Below the pieces are notes generated by a model. That model made no database searches. It was not told where the DNA came from and saw only the letters and a list, made by a program, of their open reading frames with translations. Both the position numbers and the translations under genes were made by a program. DNA of 64,000 bases from Limnoperna fortunei (taxonomy: Eukaryota > Mollusca > Bivalvia > Mytilida > Modiolidae), in contig OX104114.1 of NCBI GenBank assembly GCA_944474755.1, forward strand, positions 45,015,070-45,079,069. Reading direction: 5' to 3'. Of this stretch, positions 44,729 through 56,827 are shown piece by piece; position 1 is the stretch's first letter, and every line of letters starts with the position of its first letter.

Positions 44729-45255
44729 CGTACACATCACTACAAAAAATAAGGTCTTTCAGATTTTATTCATTTCAATCATGGTTTATACGTATACGTA
44801 AAATTGATTAAAGACTGTAAAAGTGCATATGTAAGAAGAGACATTACAAGTAAGTTTTGAATAGAAACAGGGTGTATTAAAGCTAAGTGTTTGTAACCTT
44901 TGGCGTATCTTTTAACTTTTTGTTGAGAAAAAAGGGAATAAATACTTGTTCACAACAAATTGTGTGTAAATATGGTTTGAGTTAATTCTTACGGATTAGA
45001 ACGCAAACATTACTTACATGTTGAGTACAGAAATTTTAATGACCCATCTTAACTTGGTAAAACCTTATGATATTCCCTGTCTTAAACGTATATAAAGTAA
45101 AATCGTTTTAAGTCGACTTTACAATCTTATGCCTCACAGAACATAAGGAAATATAAATTCCACTGTTCCTCGTTAAAAGAAACAAAAAAAATGTATAAAA
45201 TGTTATCTATTGTTAATCCGTATTTTAAACAGGTTGTTATCTTATTGATGTACTC

Positions 45256-45263
45256 TATAAAAT
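45256..45263 (+). promoter_or_regulatory. TATA-like site 5' of the receptor at 45459
   Basis: TATAAAAT about 196 bp before the start codon; may be chance in AT-rich DNA. Confidence 0.25.
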
Positions 45264-45414
45264 AACAAGACATGCTAAAATTAAAGATCCAAAATCGGAT
45301 TAAAATGAAATTTTAATCTCAATAGAATTTAAAGTGAATATTTATTTGAGGTTTGAAAGATCGCGTAATGAAAAGAAAGCTTCAAAGAAATCGACAGCTT
45401 TGTGGATTGTAACT

Positions 45415-45450
45415 ATGAGCTTGTGTCAGTCTATAATGATTATGTTATAA
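45415..45450 (+). promoter_or_regulatory. Upstream open reading frame of the receptor
   Basis: An 11-codon frame (MSLCQSIMIML, then TAA) ends 8 bp before the receptor ATG at 45459, and its frame differs from the receptor's. If transcribed in the same exon, it could limit translation. Confidence 0.4.
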
Positions 45451-45458
45451 CTATAACA

Positions 45459-46448
45459 ATGGAGCCTTACAACATGACAACACGCGTTTTCTGTTTAAGT
45501 TTCTCTTTTATTGTATTTATAACAGGTACTATAGGTAACGTTCTGATTATGTGGACGATAGCGACTGTTAAACGTATGAGAACTGTTCAGAACCTCATAG
45601 TGGCGTTACTGGCTGCGGTTGATCTACTTATAAGTGGATATCTTCTGCCTTTCAGCATGCATGTACTGATTACAAACAGGGAGCCTGAATATCAGCTTTG
45701 CAGATTTCAGGCAATAGTTACTGCTTTCCTTTTTCCATGTAGTATAAACTTCATTATGTTTATAGCAATTTCTAGGTATGTGAAAATATGTCACAGCCAT
45801 TCGTTTAACTCAATTTTTAAAATAAAAACAGTGATATTAGCGTCATTTTTAGGGTGCTTGTTTGCTGCAGTATTTACATCTTCATTGTGGTTTTGGGAAA
45901 AGCTGTGGCTTTTTGAAAGAGATTTACATATGTGTATATTTAATCGATATGGAAGTACGGTTTTCTCAGTAGTTCATATGTCAGCCGCAGTTCTGGTACC
46001 GACAGGCGTCACGGGATTTTGCTATGTACAAATATATAGATACGTTAGTAAAGCGAACAAAGAATTACACAAACATTGGAACAACGGACTGGTACGACGC
46101 AGGCTTAAAAATGAACAAATGTTAACAACATCTCAATTTGCTGTTTTTATCACGTATATGCTCCTGTACTTTCCATTTGGAGTTACCGCTGTAGGTGGTG
46201 AAAGATCAGATTTCCCGGATTTCATGCACACAGTCTCAATTTATATGTGCTTTCTAAATAGCTGTATTAATTGTGTATTGTATGGAATTTTAAATAAGAA
46301 TATGAGAAGAGCATATTTGGAATCGCTTACTTGCCACAGCCGCAAGAAAAACCTTAGGATTGCACCCAACACTGTATCTGGAAATATGAATTTTACAACC
46401 CACGGACAAAACACCACGATGACTACGATGACTAGGAATGATAGTTAA
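45459..46448 (+). CDS. Rhodopsin-like (class A) GPCR, intact, plus-strand subgroup
   Basis: A single-exon receptor of 329 residues from ATG 45459 (A at -3, G at +4). The open frame extends 19 codons upstream only via GTG, so I did not use it. N5-M-T is a likely N-glycosylation site. The seven helices align without gaps to the receptor at 37380: N27, D55, the C81 and ECL2 Cys pair, SRY instead of D/E-RY, VPTGVTGFCY in TM5, YFPFGVTAVG in TM6, NCVLYG in TM7, NMRRAYLESLTC at helix 8. ICL3 has ELHKHWNNGLVRRRLKNEQ. The Ser/Thr-rich tail ends TTMTTMTRNDS, offering phosphorylation sites. It is the only copy with SRY. An AATAAA lies 126 bp after the stop. Confidence 0.94.
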   Translation: MEPYNMTTRVFCLSFSFIVFITGTIGNVLIMWTIATVKRMRTVQNLIVALLAAVDLLISGYLLPFSMHVLITNREPEYQLCRFQAIVTAFLFPCSINFIMFIAISRYVKICHSHSFNSIFKIKTVILASFLGCLFAAVFTSSLWFWEKLWLFERDLHMCIFNRYGSTVFSVVHMSAAVLVPTGVTGFCYVQIYRYVSKANKELHKHWNNGLVRRRLKNEQMLTTSQFAVFITYMLLYFPFGVTAVGGERSDFPDFMHTVSIYMCFLNSCINCVLYGILNKNMRRAYLESLTCHSRKKNLRIAPNTVSGNMNFTTHGQNTTMTTMTRNDS

Positions 46449-46573
46449 AACAAAACCATGGTTTTGCCAAGTTTATACAAGATTCCACTATAAATGTCTA
46501 TATAAGTTTCACCATTGTTGACTTTTCTAATAATCGTTAATGAAATAACTGGACAAAATGCGATATGTCATTC

Positions 46574-46579
46574 AATAAA
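46574..46579 (+). terminator. Candidate polyadenylation signal of the receptor at 45459
   Basis: AATAAA about 125 bp 3' of the stop codon. Confidence 0.4.
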
Positions 46580-47167
46580 AAGTTTTACAGAATATTTAGC
46601 CTATCTGTCGACGTCGCAATAAAATACCTACTAGCAATCTTCTATAATCTCTTCAAATTCCCAACAGAAGTTAAGCAGAATATACCGAGACTTAACAACG
46701 TGTGCAATATCTAAGAACAAATGCCAGGCTAACAGTCAATTTAAGAACATAGCTAGATATAAACATGCATTACATGCAGGAATAAAATACGGATTACCAT
46801 CCAAATAGTGATATAATTGTGTTTTCTAAACGTTAAACACCTGCTGTGACTTTCGAGACACAGTGTGATGTCACGGAAGATCAGAAACCACCTAGATGAC
46901 AGGTACATGTACAAAAGAGCGATGGAACAATTCGGACTACCTTAACAATTATATTCAGAAACCTATGTTTTACTAGACTTTCTGTAACGGACTTATCTTG
47001 GAAAGTTTCAAAGTCTATTAAAATCATATCCTTCTTTGTAAAAAAAAAGTCTTGCTAAATACATTATTTGTATATTAAAACTATATGTTTTATATATCTT
47101 TCAACAGGAAAACCTAATGTTAAAACATTATTGTTTAAATTCATTGAATCAATTGCTGCTAAATTTA
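46580..47167. other. Intergenic, nothing recognised
   Basis: No supported feature before the transposon end at 47168. Confidence 0.4.
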
Positions 47168-47202
47168 CAGTACTTGAGATTGAAAACGCAACACTTTTAT
47201 CA

Positions 47203-47385
47203 ATCCGTCAGCGATCCGTCAGCGTTCCAAAATCCGTCAGCAATCAGTTATCAATCAGTCAGATCAGTCAAATCGTTCCCAATCCGTCAGATCGTTCCCA
47301 ATCCGTCCATCCGTCAATTGACGGATTCGGAACGATTTGACTGATCTGACGGATCGATTTGGACTGATCGCTCCAATCCGTCCAT
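47203..47385. repeat. Cluster of CCGTCAG / CAATCAGTC words
   Basis: At least fifteen occurrences of (A)TCCGTC(A/C) or ATCAGTCA in about 180 bp, including an inverted half centred near 47320 ('ccgtcaattgacgg'). A second cluster lies at 49915-50103. Likely subterminal protein-binding repeats of the surrounding element. Confidence 0.8.
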
Positions 47386-47618
47386 TCAACTTCCGGTTAG
47401 TGAAATCAATATTTCGAAATGTGAAAATTCGTTTCACTCGCAAATATTAGAAGTCTACAAACGTCAACTGTTATGTCCTCATTTATGGCTCGTTTAACCT
47501 AATAATAAGGCTAAAACAGGTCTAAAGTTATAAATAATACGAATGGAAATTACCCCAATCTATTACTAGATATATATGCATCTGTGACGAAATATAAACA
47601 TCACAAAGTGCAATTTTA

Positions 47619-47649
47619 TAAAAAAAAAAAAAAAAACACACACACACAA
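47619..47649. repeat. Poly(A) and (CA)n microsatellite
   Basis: A run of about 18 A followed by six CA units. Confidence 0.9.
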
Positions 47650-47759
47650 TGAATTAAAAAATATTTGACCTCGCGTGACATTTGACTTCGAAATTTTTTA
47701 AAGCGAAAAAAGCGAGAAAGACGAAGGCGGAATAGTAAAATTTTGAGTGTTTATAAGGA

Positions 47760-47920
47760 AGAGCTGCAGTACCCAACGAAACAGCAGACCTTCGACAGGA
47801 AAACTGGTTCTCTTTGCAAATTTAGGGATGAGTCGAACACATCCTCTCGCTGTAAGGGTCGAACAGATAACTCGGTGATCAATACTATATTACTGCTACC
47901 TTAACCACCGCGGTTGAGGT
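47760..47920 (-). mobile_element. Degenerate SINE, minus strand
   Basis: On the minus strand: 'aaccgcggtggttaaggtag', 'attgatcaccgag', 'cgacccttacagcgag', and a weak body. Strongly diverged from the family consensus. Confidence 0.6.
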
Positions 47921-48537
47921 ATTTTATTATAAACGCGTAAAAAGATCATTTGTCGTGGTTTGATCAGTTTTCTTTCTGTGCCACAATTCCCAAAATTCCG
48001 GTGTATAGTACTGAGAAAGATTTAGGACAAAAGCGAATACATCTATTTATATATTTTATTCACTATCTAGTTGTGTCACATGTATTTACACAAAATTAAA
48101 TGTCAAATAAAGAAATAAACGCGTTTGTATATAGAAGGTTACGAGTTAAAGACGCAAACATGTAAGCATAATTTTAAAATCAATTCTGCTTTCGCATTTT
48201 AGCCGTCACAATTTCTTTATTTTACGACGTCTGTTATAGTCATTCGATATTTAATGATATAGAAGTATGAATGGTTTCCTTTAAATTCGGAAGTGTTTGA
48301 AATTAGTTACTAGCTATCACGTTTTTTTTTGGGAGGCGGGGTTGGGGGGTTGGTTCAGGACATAATAGAATTGCCGCGAACCATAGTGACGTGTTTAGAG
48401 AGTATTTGCACGCTAATGATCTCTTTTGTAGATTTCGAAAAGGAGAAGGCTTAAAATTTTCCGCCCATACCCATACCACTTATTTTTCCAGTTGAATTCA
48501 AAATGTTGGCCCTTTTATCCATCTTTCTCTAATTGAT

Positions 48538-48805
48538 TGAGGGGACCTCGGTGGCCGAGTGGTTATGGTAGTCTACTATTGATCACGTTGTCTGTCAACA
48601 CTGAGGTTGCGGGTTCGAGTCTCAAGGCGGGCAGGGTGCACTCGACTTAATTGACAAGGATTGCCACTTTTCCTACCGAAGGACCGGGGTTTTCTCCGGG
48701 TACTCCGGCTTCCTCCTCCAATAAAAACTGGACGCCATGATATAGCTGCAAAAATTGCTGAAAGTGGCGTTAAACAATATTTAAACAATCAAACAAACAA
48801 ACAAA
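48538..48805 (+). mobile_element. Full-length tRNA-derived SINE
   Basis: Head 'cggtggccgagtggttatgg', B box 'gcgggttcgagtctcaa', intact body and CAAA tail. A probable target duplication, 'tctaattgat', lies at 48528-48537 and 48806-48815. It sits within the 47168-50134 element, so it is younger than that insertion. Confidence 0.92.
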
Positions 48806-49119
48806 TCTAATTGATATTTAACTTTTTCTCTTCATGAATAAGGCTGAACACCCTCGCTGAAAGAAAAGCAAGCATCCAGTCAATCAATCAATGAAATAAG
48901 TTATTCAAATTGAATGATCTTTTAAAGGGTACGTTTTGAAAAAGTTCTGTTTTATCGATATGACTGTAATGACAATGTTCAAACCGATCTTCGTAGACCT
49001 AGGGAATTAATGACGTTTTGTTAACAAAATTACTATTTCGTACTATAACACGTGTCTATCTGTAACACATTTTTACGCTTAACTGCAGTATTCACAAACA
49101 AGTCTCCCCGGCGTTATTA

Positions 49120-49316
49120 GGGCCTCAGTGGCTGATTGGTTAGTCATCTACTAGTTATTACATGCCTATAAACAGGTTGCGGATTTACGAACGACTGCAG
49201 ATAGGGTGGGCCTGACTCCAACTGTATTGACTTGCCCGTTTTAACCCGTGTACTCCGGCTTCCTCCCACCTCACTCCCAATAAAAAATGGACGCCATGAA
49301 ATAAATGAAACAATCC
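49120..49316 (+). mobile_element. Diverged tRNA-derived SINE
   Basis: 'gggcctcagtggctgattgg' head, decayed B box, 'gtgtactccggcttcctccc' and 'aatggacgccatga' body; no clear tail. Confidence 0.75.
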
Positions 49317-50136
49317 AGCGTAATTGTAATTATACTTTTTAACTTCTTTTATTGCCTGTCAAATAAAACTTGCGACCAGAATCGCTATATATTTTACAAT
49401 ACAACTTTTTGTTTAGTAAACAATTTGTTTTGATTGACAATGCTTGTTCAACATTTAAACAATTGTTTATACACAACAGTTTTATAATTTTATTTAAAAC
49501 TGTTGTAGACTAAATAAAAACACGTAAGCATACATTTAGGTAACTAGTAATGATGTCAAAAAGAGGCCACGTCCTTTCCTAAATGAAAATAAATCTGTTA
49601 CTGATTGGGGAGTCGGAAAATAAAACATTTACCTCGTCGCTACTGATGTGCCTTAAATCGAAGTTTTTGTAAGGTTTACAGGGCGCAACCCGCAAATATG
49701 TCCTGTTTAAAAGAAATTTGCCTTATTAAATTATATAAAGAAAATAGTGTTTTCTTTAAATATGTTTACTTAAGTTATTTTTAAGAACGAGACATTGTAT
49801 TAACTATTCTTTAGAATACTTGCGTTTATTTTATTATAAATTTTATTATAAATGCATATATAATATATAAATCACGCAGAATTCGTTTTATCTCTAAATT
49901 ATTAATGTATACGTATCCGTCAATAAACTGACCGATTAATGCATATAATTAAACGACGGATTCTGGATCGCACTGATTGAACTGATCGCTGACGGTTACC
50001 AAGGTAATGACGGATACATAATTTTGGACGGATGTATTCATCATCAATCAGTCAGCGATCCGTTAGCGTTCCAAAATTCGTCACCAATCAGTTATCAATC
50101 AGTCAAAGTGTTGCGTTTACGGGTGCAAGTACTGTA

Positions 50137-51384
50137 TTGAAAAAAATAATATATAGAATTTTTCTTCCAAAACAAGTTTAAAGAAATAAAATTTAGCAAA
50201 ACGTTTGCATTTTACTACCTCGGATAATTCCAAATCATAAAATATTAAACATATGAGTTTTATATTTCGATGTATTCTGTGCATAAAAACATTGTCTTGA
50301 ACCATATTGTTTGATAAATTGTTTTCTTCGTCATTAAACCTTTTTGTTGTTTTTATTGTGTATTGCTTTTTTTAAATGTTTAAGTAGTTTCTGTAGTTTG
50401 CAGGACCAATGTTTATAATGTACACATTCATACTAGTGTAAGTGTTTAATTGAATAATCAATCAAAATTCCTCCTGTAAAGGGTTGTCGATAGTCTTTGA
50501 TATTGTCTGAGCAATTGAATTTTGTTTCAAATTTTAAACCTATTTGTTTTGTTTTAACCCAAAAAGAAACATACCTTTTGATTTTAAGTATCAACATTAA
50601 CTTCAGTTTATATTAATTAATAAATAATAATAAATTCTCATGCAGAAAATCGCGGAATATTTGTTCCCTCTTTCACTTTATCAAAAACGCGGTCGGGAAT
50701 TTTACGAATTACTTAAATCATGTAGCGTAGTAGTCAAACTTTGCGGCCGAAATGAACTACTTTTGATATAATTATTGATAAAATCACTGCTTAAAATAAC
50801 CGCCAAAGATTGTGAAGTTGGTGATATTTTTGTATTACGCAAAGTAATATATGGCAATTTCATAAAAGAGGTTTTAAATTATAAACATAGGATGTGAATA
50901 AACGTCGGCTTTACTTATATTTGCTAGTACGGAACATGTCTCATATATTCCTTAACATGATTTTGTGAAGTTTATGCTAACATCATTGCACTATTTGTTA
51001 AACTAAAATACATGTAACAATATAAGCAATCTATTTAGCATTTATTATTAAATGACACTGTAACTACATAAACCTTTACAGAGTATATTTTAAAGTTTGC
51101 AAAGAATGTATTTTTGTTCAAATTCTGCACTTTTTGCAACATATAACAAAATTCTGTAATTATTACGTGTCTGATTATTTTATAGACAGACCATGCTTTT
51201 GCATTTCATAGTAAACAGTAGGCTAAGTTTATTATCCGTAATTTACAAGTTTTTCTGCAACTTAAAAGAAAAGTGGAAGAAAACAAACGATTCAAAAACA
51301 AAAACACAGCACGGAAAAACTACAAAACAAAAGTGAGTACCCTAAACAGAAAACACAATGGAGGCACTGGACTTGTTAGTAAAA
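50137..51384. other. Intergenic, nothing recognised
   Basis: No supported feature. Confidence 0.4.
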
Positions 51385-51790
51385 CCCCCCATTAATTTGA
51401 CAAGTCATGTCTCATTGTCATGTACAGAGAAAAGTAAAACGTTGTTCATGATTTACCAAATTGAAGCCATTTTTTTCCAATGACGATCAATAACGCAATG
51501 GTGAGACATAACGTAGGAGTAGAATAGACTTGTGTACAGCAAACGGCAGTTTGAGTAGTTTTATAGTCAACAGCATCATTGTCTGGTTTCGAAAATCAAA
51601 ATATAGGTCATAAGATCCAAACAAATAGTTTGTGAAATGTAAACACGCGTTTGCTTCTGGAATGTTGACAATTGGAACGTTTAAATCATTCCTTTTGTCG
51701 TATTCAATGTTTTTTCCAACAGAAAGTGAACATTAAAGATTGATCTGAATGTATTGATGGCGTCTTTAACTTAAAGCTCGCGTACGTAGA
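51385..51790 (-). pseudogene. Reverse-transcriptase relic (C-terminal part)
   Basis: Minus strand: YASFKLKT near 51770 (family YP.ELEIKDT), then YDKRNDLNVPIVN near 51705-51665 (family YDKRDDFNF.I.N), then more decayed sequence parallel to 27895-28200. Same family as the relic at 27600-29124 but more diverged. Confidence 0.55.
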
Positions 51791-53412
51791 CTAATTAGGT
51801 CATCAAATGTCAAAATGTACTGATACTACCATGTCACAATGACAATATTTTGAAACAAATTCAACTTTTGATAATTTTTTAACCAATTTGATTTTTGTTA
51901 TTATTTTTATCTTAGAAAAGTTCAATAGCAAATTGCAGTTGTTACTAAGTTGACTGTGCATAACATATAATTGGTTGGAAATGGATGTTCCCGTTATCAA
52001 GGAAATGTGTGCTACAAGCATAATATTTCAGCTAAGACATAGTAGCCCAATATAATTAAAGACTCAAGCTACATGTTAAAACTTAAATCTTTGTAAACAT
52101 ATTTTGAACATCCACCTTCTCAAATATAAAAGTTCATTTATATAACATTGGTATTTTCAGAAAGAGAATGTTGAAAGTATTTTTTGCTGTAACAAATTAT
52201 CTATCTGCTTCATTACTACAGTGGTCTACATAGAAAGACGTATAGAAATGTTTGCCATAGCTAGGCTAGAATTATGTTGTTATTTAATATATAGTAAAAT
52301 TTAGTGACAATTTCGTGAGTCATATTTTATTTTAAATTTTTAATTTATTCCGTAAATATATGACACAAAGTAACAAACAGATAAATGAACATTACGGAAT
52401 TAAATGATAAGATGGCTCTGTTAAGGGTGGACTTGTTAATAATCAGAAATCCACGCTATTGTGAAAATGGTTTATTTCCTGCTGGTTTAAGAGTATGGTT
52501 GTATGGTTGCCATAGGTATTTTAACGCAAAGATGTAGGCAACATATTCGTGTGGTGTCACTAACATCACTTATGATGCCACCAAACTAGAATATCAAAGT
52601 TATGATCATTATCCAGAACTCATTTGAAAGGTAGCCCTATTTGAATGCTATGCAATCAAAGTTTCGTCATCTGTGCAATCAAATAAAAGAACTCTTTTTA
52701 TTGAACTTAGATATATTAAGTAATTATGAAATCAAATAAAAAATAACTGTAGTCGTTGGACAGAAAGGGGTAGGTTTGGGTCGTGGTTTTCTACGTAACA
52801 CATGTTTTTCAAATACAAAAAACAATGTCGCAATGAAAGTTGTATCTGCATGTTCTGTGACTGATTGCGAAACTGTATCGTTAATGACATTATATTTGCA
52901 AACACTGGGTGGATGCCTCTTCTGGTGGACTGTAAGCCCAGTAGTCACAGTTCGGTGCTGACAAGATTATCATTGTTTCCTTTAGTGATGTATTTATTGT
53001 CTACACTTTCTGCCCTAAAATTGACATAATTATTATAATTCTAAGGTTATTCTAATTTAAAGGTGTAGATAGCCTTCGCTGGATTTGGTATAACGTCTTG
53101 GAATTTTTGTGATTAACATAAGTAAATTTTATTACCCCAGGTCTCTATTTGGTTACATTTTATTTGTAACATATGGCAATATTTTAATTTCGTTTAAATA
53201 CTCAATACATGAGCAAAGTTGGTTATTTCGTATAACCTAACTTGGTTTTTCAGCACGTGACTGATTGTGACGTCATAATAAGATGTATTGATGACGTTGA
53301 CTATACATGAAATCTTCCGCAAACAACGAGTGACGACACTAAAATTGTGAATTGCAAATAACTTGTAAAATATTGTTCTTGTTACTTCATTTTTACTATA
53401 GAATTTAAAATA
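51791..53412. other. Intergenic, nothing recognised
   Basis: Overlapping open frames at 52724-52961 on both strands ('ctgggtggatgcctcttctg') carry no known domain; possibly an unrecognised repeat. No gene called. Confidence 0.35.
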
Positions 53413-53568
53413 TAAGGTTTGTTTTCAATTGTTGGTTGGACTATTGGATATAAACGACTTTGGATCGATTTACGCTGCAACATAAACCGCTTCGCGGTTT
53501 ATTCAGCGTAAATCGACCCAAAATCGTTTATATCCAATAATCTAACCAACAATTGAAAACAATCCTTA
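53413..53568. repeat. 156-bp inverted repeat with nested hairpin
   Basis: The left arm from 53413 ('taaggtttgttttcaattgt') to about 53475 ('gatttacgctg') is mirrored by 53507-53568 with only about six mismatches. The centre (53482-53502) is itself a perfect hairpin, 'ataaaccgc'/'gcggtttat'. Non-coding. Confidence 0.9.
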
Positions 53569-54061
53569 ATGAAACAAATTTTTAGATGTTTATGGTTTTC
53601 CTCTTGTTTATTAGAAGCTGATAGTGAACCTTTGTTACCATTAAACCAGATATGATAGGTACTTCGGTTTTCACTGCTGGTCATCATTAAAAATGACACT
53701 GAAAAAGGTCAAAGGTCCAAACTAAATCAAATTTTGACATGTGTTGTATGTTGACCTTCCCTTTAACCATAACAGGTACAAAACTGAAATTTGACCAACA
53801 AGTAGATCCGTCTAAGGTTTAAAATTTTTCCTTATTTGTGATGGTCCCTTTATAACAGTTATCTATAACCTAGATCAATGAATATCTTGTCAATAGCGAT
53901 ATTCAGTAACTATACCAAATATTGACCTTCATTATTTGTCACAGTTGACCATGTCCTTGCAAAAAGCCCAAAGGTCAAGATTATCAATATTTTTTATATT
54001 ACGTTATTTCCAGATATCACTTTACCAGTAAGCGATACAAAACCGAGATCATGACGAAAAG
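53569..54061. other. Intergenic, nothing recognised
   Basis: Repeated 'aaaggtcaa..ttgacc' words near 53707, 53750 and 53970 suggest a decayed repeat; nothing firmer. Confidence 0.3.
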
Positions 54062-54135
54062 GCATAAAAACTCCCATAAAAACTAGATGCCATTATATAG
54101 CTAAACGGCGCTAAACATAAAAACAAAAAAAAAAC
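54062..54135 (+). mobile_element. 3' scrap of the SINE family
   Basis: 'cataaaaactagatgccatt', 'atatagcta', 'cggcgctaaac', then an A/C-rich tail; corresponds to the last ~60 bp of the CAAA-tailed SINE. Confidence 0.65.
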
Positions 54136-54842
54136 AATTTGTTACAACAGTGTTATGCACGATATTTAATGTTGTTCATATTTGATGGATTATGTGGAGG
54201 AAGATGATAATAAATAATTTATTTGTGAATATTTCTGAGAAAATGGCGACAATAAATAAAGGAGCATCGTTCAAAATTGACAATGCACCGATGGATGACA
54301 ATTTCTTCGGTTATGGTTAACAAAGGAACTCGTGAACTGTACAAACGTTAAGCTATTGAGTGGGTCAAAACACGCGAATAGTTAAACCGCAAAACGGAGA
54401 ACAGAGAAAGAGCAATGATAAAAGCAAAAGCACAAAACTTTGAGAAATTGAGGTAGCAAATCTAGAGAATGTTAACAAAATTAACCAGAAGCGCACGCAC
54501 ATTTTTTTTGTTAAATCTTTAATGAGCCAATGTGGCAACACACGAATAGTTTAGATGATATGACGAGATGTCCGATTCAAATTTATCAGTTGATGTTGGT
54601 GAGATTATAAATTTGCGACGCCAAAAATATCTAGCTATCAGATGGATATTGGCAAAAAAAATAGATGACGCAATTAGTGAACCTAGGCTATGAACAATTC
54701 AATGAAATCAGAAACTATGCCTTACAAACATTATTTGTTTCCAGACAATTGTCATTTAATACGCAAATAGTTCATACTATGATTGTCAAATAGTAGTTTT
54801 AGGATTTGAAGATATAAAGGCTGATAAAGTCAAGTCCAAACC
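54136..54842. other. Intergenic, nothing recognised
   Basis: No supported feature. Confidence 0.4.
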
Positions 54843-55066
54843 TGGGGCCTCGGTGGCCAAGTGGTTAAGGTAATTCAACTACTATTGATTACGTGGTCTG
54901 TCAACACGTCAACACTGAGGATGCGGGTTCGAGTCTCACCACGGGCAGTGTGTACTCGACGTAAAAGGTCGAGGGTTCTCTTCGGGTACTCCGGCTTTCT
55001 ACCCCAATAAAAACGGGACCCCATGAAATAGCTGAGAGTGGCATTAAAACAAACAAACAATCAAAT
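54843..55066 (+). mobile_element. tRNA-derived SINE with internal deletion
   Basis: Head 'gcctcggtggccaagtggtt', a duplicated 'gtcaacac' before the B-box region 'gcgggttcgagtctcac', then 'cgggtactccggctttc', 'aaacgggaccccatga' and a CAAA tail. About 35 bp of the body ('ttgacaaggattgcc' region) is missing. Confidence 0.9.
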
Positions 55067-56827
55067 CAGTACCATGTAAAACACCGTTTATATAATGTAA
55101 TATGGCCTTCACTCAAACAGATTATTATTCTAATAGGCAATTTTATTAAACATATCCGCTACACAATATTATTTTGGGAGATAATCTGGAATGTTAGATA
55201 GAGAAGGAGAATTAAACAGCCATTAAACTTAGTTTTCACAGCACATTATTTTTAGAATCAAACGACCTCCGAGAACACCAATTACAAATAAACATTGCAT
55301 CATATACCTCTGTGAATATGCTTAAAATTGTATGTACAAACACATTGAAAACACAGAAAAATGCATAAAGAAGATTCAAGGAACTTTAACAAGTAGATAT
55401 CAATTTATAATTTGTTTAAATGTTATTACAGTCCATGAATTATAACTGGGTGTAATATCTAAGTAAAATTGTATTCCTATTTATATTGTACTAAGTAATA
55501 ATTTAACAATAAATATAGCTGTTTCAAACAATGGAATCTCTCATGAAAGACAGGCATTATGGAAGATTTATTCACACATGTATATTCATGCAGGAAAATA
55601 ACACACTGTGCGATTTATAATATATTTGAAATGCTGCATCAAATTACAATAATATACACATTTTATTATTCAATATAGTTCATTATAATTATAATTTGTA
55701 TAACACAGACCTTGAACTTTATACAATAATGCAGAAGTATTCATCAGTACCAAAGGAAATTAGGATAATACCGTACATTTTCCTATTAACTATAAACAGT
55801 ATTATTAGTTTATATCATAATTATATTTTCTCCTTACAAATGTCTTTTACATCACTCTATATATTCAACTCCTCTAGAGATGCTCTACATACTTTCCTAC
55901 TGTACGTTTATTACAATTAATATCTTAAGCCTGTTTAACTCGTGCACAATATCTTTTAAGTGACAGGTCATTGGTTTATCCGTTCGTATTTGTGTTTTCT
56001 GTATTTATTTTTCGTTACATTAGGGTTCTTTTTTATTGTTGTTTTGTATTTAAATGAGGTTAAGTAAATTAAAAAGTTGGTGTTTAGTTTGTTTTCTAGA
56101 TATAGTACCCCTCAAGATCAAACCAAACAATATAAAAAAATAAAATAATAAAGACGTTACATCTTCTAATATTCATTTTACTTATTAATTAGTGTATGAT
56201 CATTTGAATATTCAGATACTTTTTATCGAACTAATATACCATTTTTTCGTAAATATTCTTAAAGTTTTGTTTAAGCCTTACCTGGAATGGTGTACCAAGA
56301 CAACAATATCATTATCATAAAACATGTTAAGTTTTGAGAAAAATCAACGTTGTTTGAAACCGATGCAAGTAATCTGTTAACTGGAAAAGGTTTAATCTTC
56401 ATTACTACCTCACTCTGCACTAATATAACGTAGAAAAAATAACAAGTTTTGTCAGGCAGAAACCCTGATTGCTACAAATTAAATCTCATTTTATGTTTCT
56501 TTGCACACAAAGATATACAAAATTGTAATTATATCTAATTAAGAAAATTCATACCGAGCAGCACATACTATAAAAGCCAACTGCAGGCATAGACTTAAAT
56601 GAAAGAGAAACGTGAGTAACAACATAAGTAACTAACAGTGTTAATACGTTATTTGGGAATATAAAAGAAACACATTGGTGTAGACAAAAATACCTGAATT
56701 GGTTATTGAAAGTGCATAATTGTGTTTTAACAAAATATATAAACAGTTCACATAGCACGGACGATTAAAGAAAACGATTCAAAGAAGCAAAAAGTCTTTT
56801 ACATAGAATTGTGACGGTCATATAATT
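55067..56827. other. 5' region of the receptor at 56828
   Basis: Very AT-rich. The frames at 55696-55920 and 56549-56758 have no recognisable domain. Contains the TATA-like site at 56736. Confidence 0.35.
56736..56743 (+). promoter_or_regulatory. TATA box candidate of the receptor at 56828
   Basis: TATATAAA 85 bp before the start codon, a spacing that would give a ~60-nt leader. No ATG lies between it and the receptor start. Best placed of the three TATA-like sites in the cluster. Confidence 0.4.

Larger units (their letters stand above)
44729..45458. other. 5' region of the receptor at 45459
   Basis: Apart from a TATA-like site and an upstream open frame near the receptor start, nothing recognised. 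Confidence 0.35.
47168..50134. mobile_element. 2.97-kb DNA element with CAGTACTTG ends and TA duplication
   Basis: The left end 'cagtacttg' followed by 'aaacgcaacacttt' (47168-47198) and the inverted right end 'aaagtgttgcgttt..caagtactg' (50105-50134) form a ~30-bp imperfect terminal repeat. TA flanks both sides (47166-47167, 50135-50136). Inside each end lie many copies of ATCCGTCAG/CAATCAGTC words in both orientations (47203-47385 and 49910-50103); one block, 'agcgttccaaaa.tcgtca.caatcagttatcaatcagtca', is shared by both ends. No transposase frame is seen, and three SINEs (47760, 48538, 49120) have landed inside. Ends and TA suit the Tc1/mariner group, as a non-autonomous member. Confidence 0.72.

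Noticed and set aside
45402..45458. GTG-initiated 19-codon N-terminal extension of the receptor at 45459
   Set aside because: No in-frame ATG in it, and the extension has no counterpart in the other copies.
52724..52961. Overlapping open frames on both strands
   Set aside because: No known motif on either strand; more likely chance or part of an unrecognised repeat.
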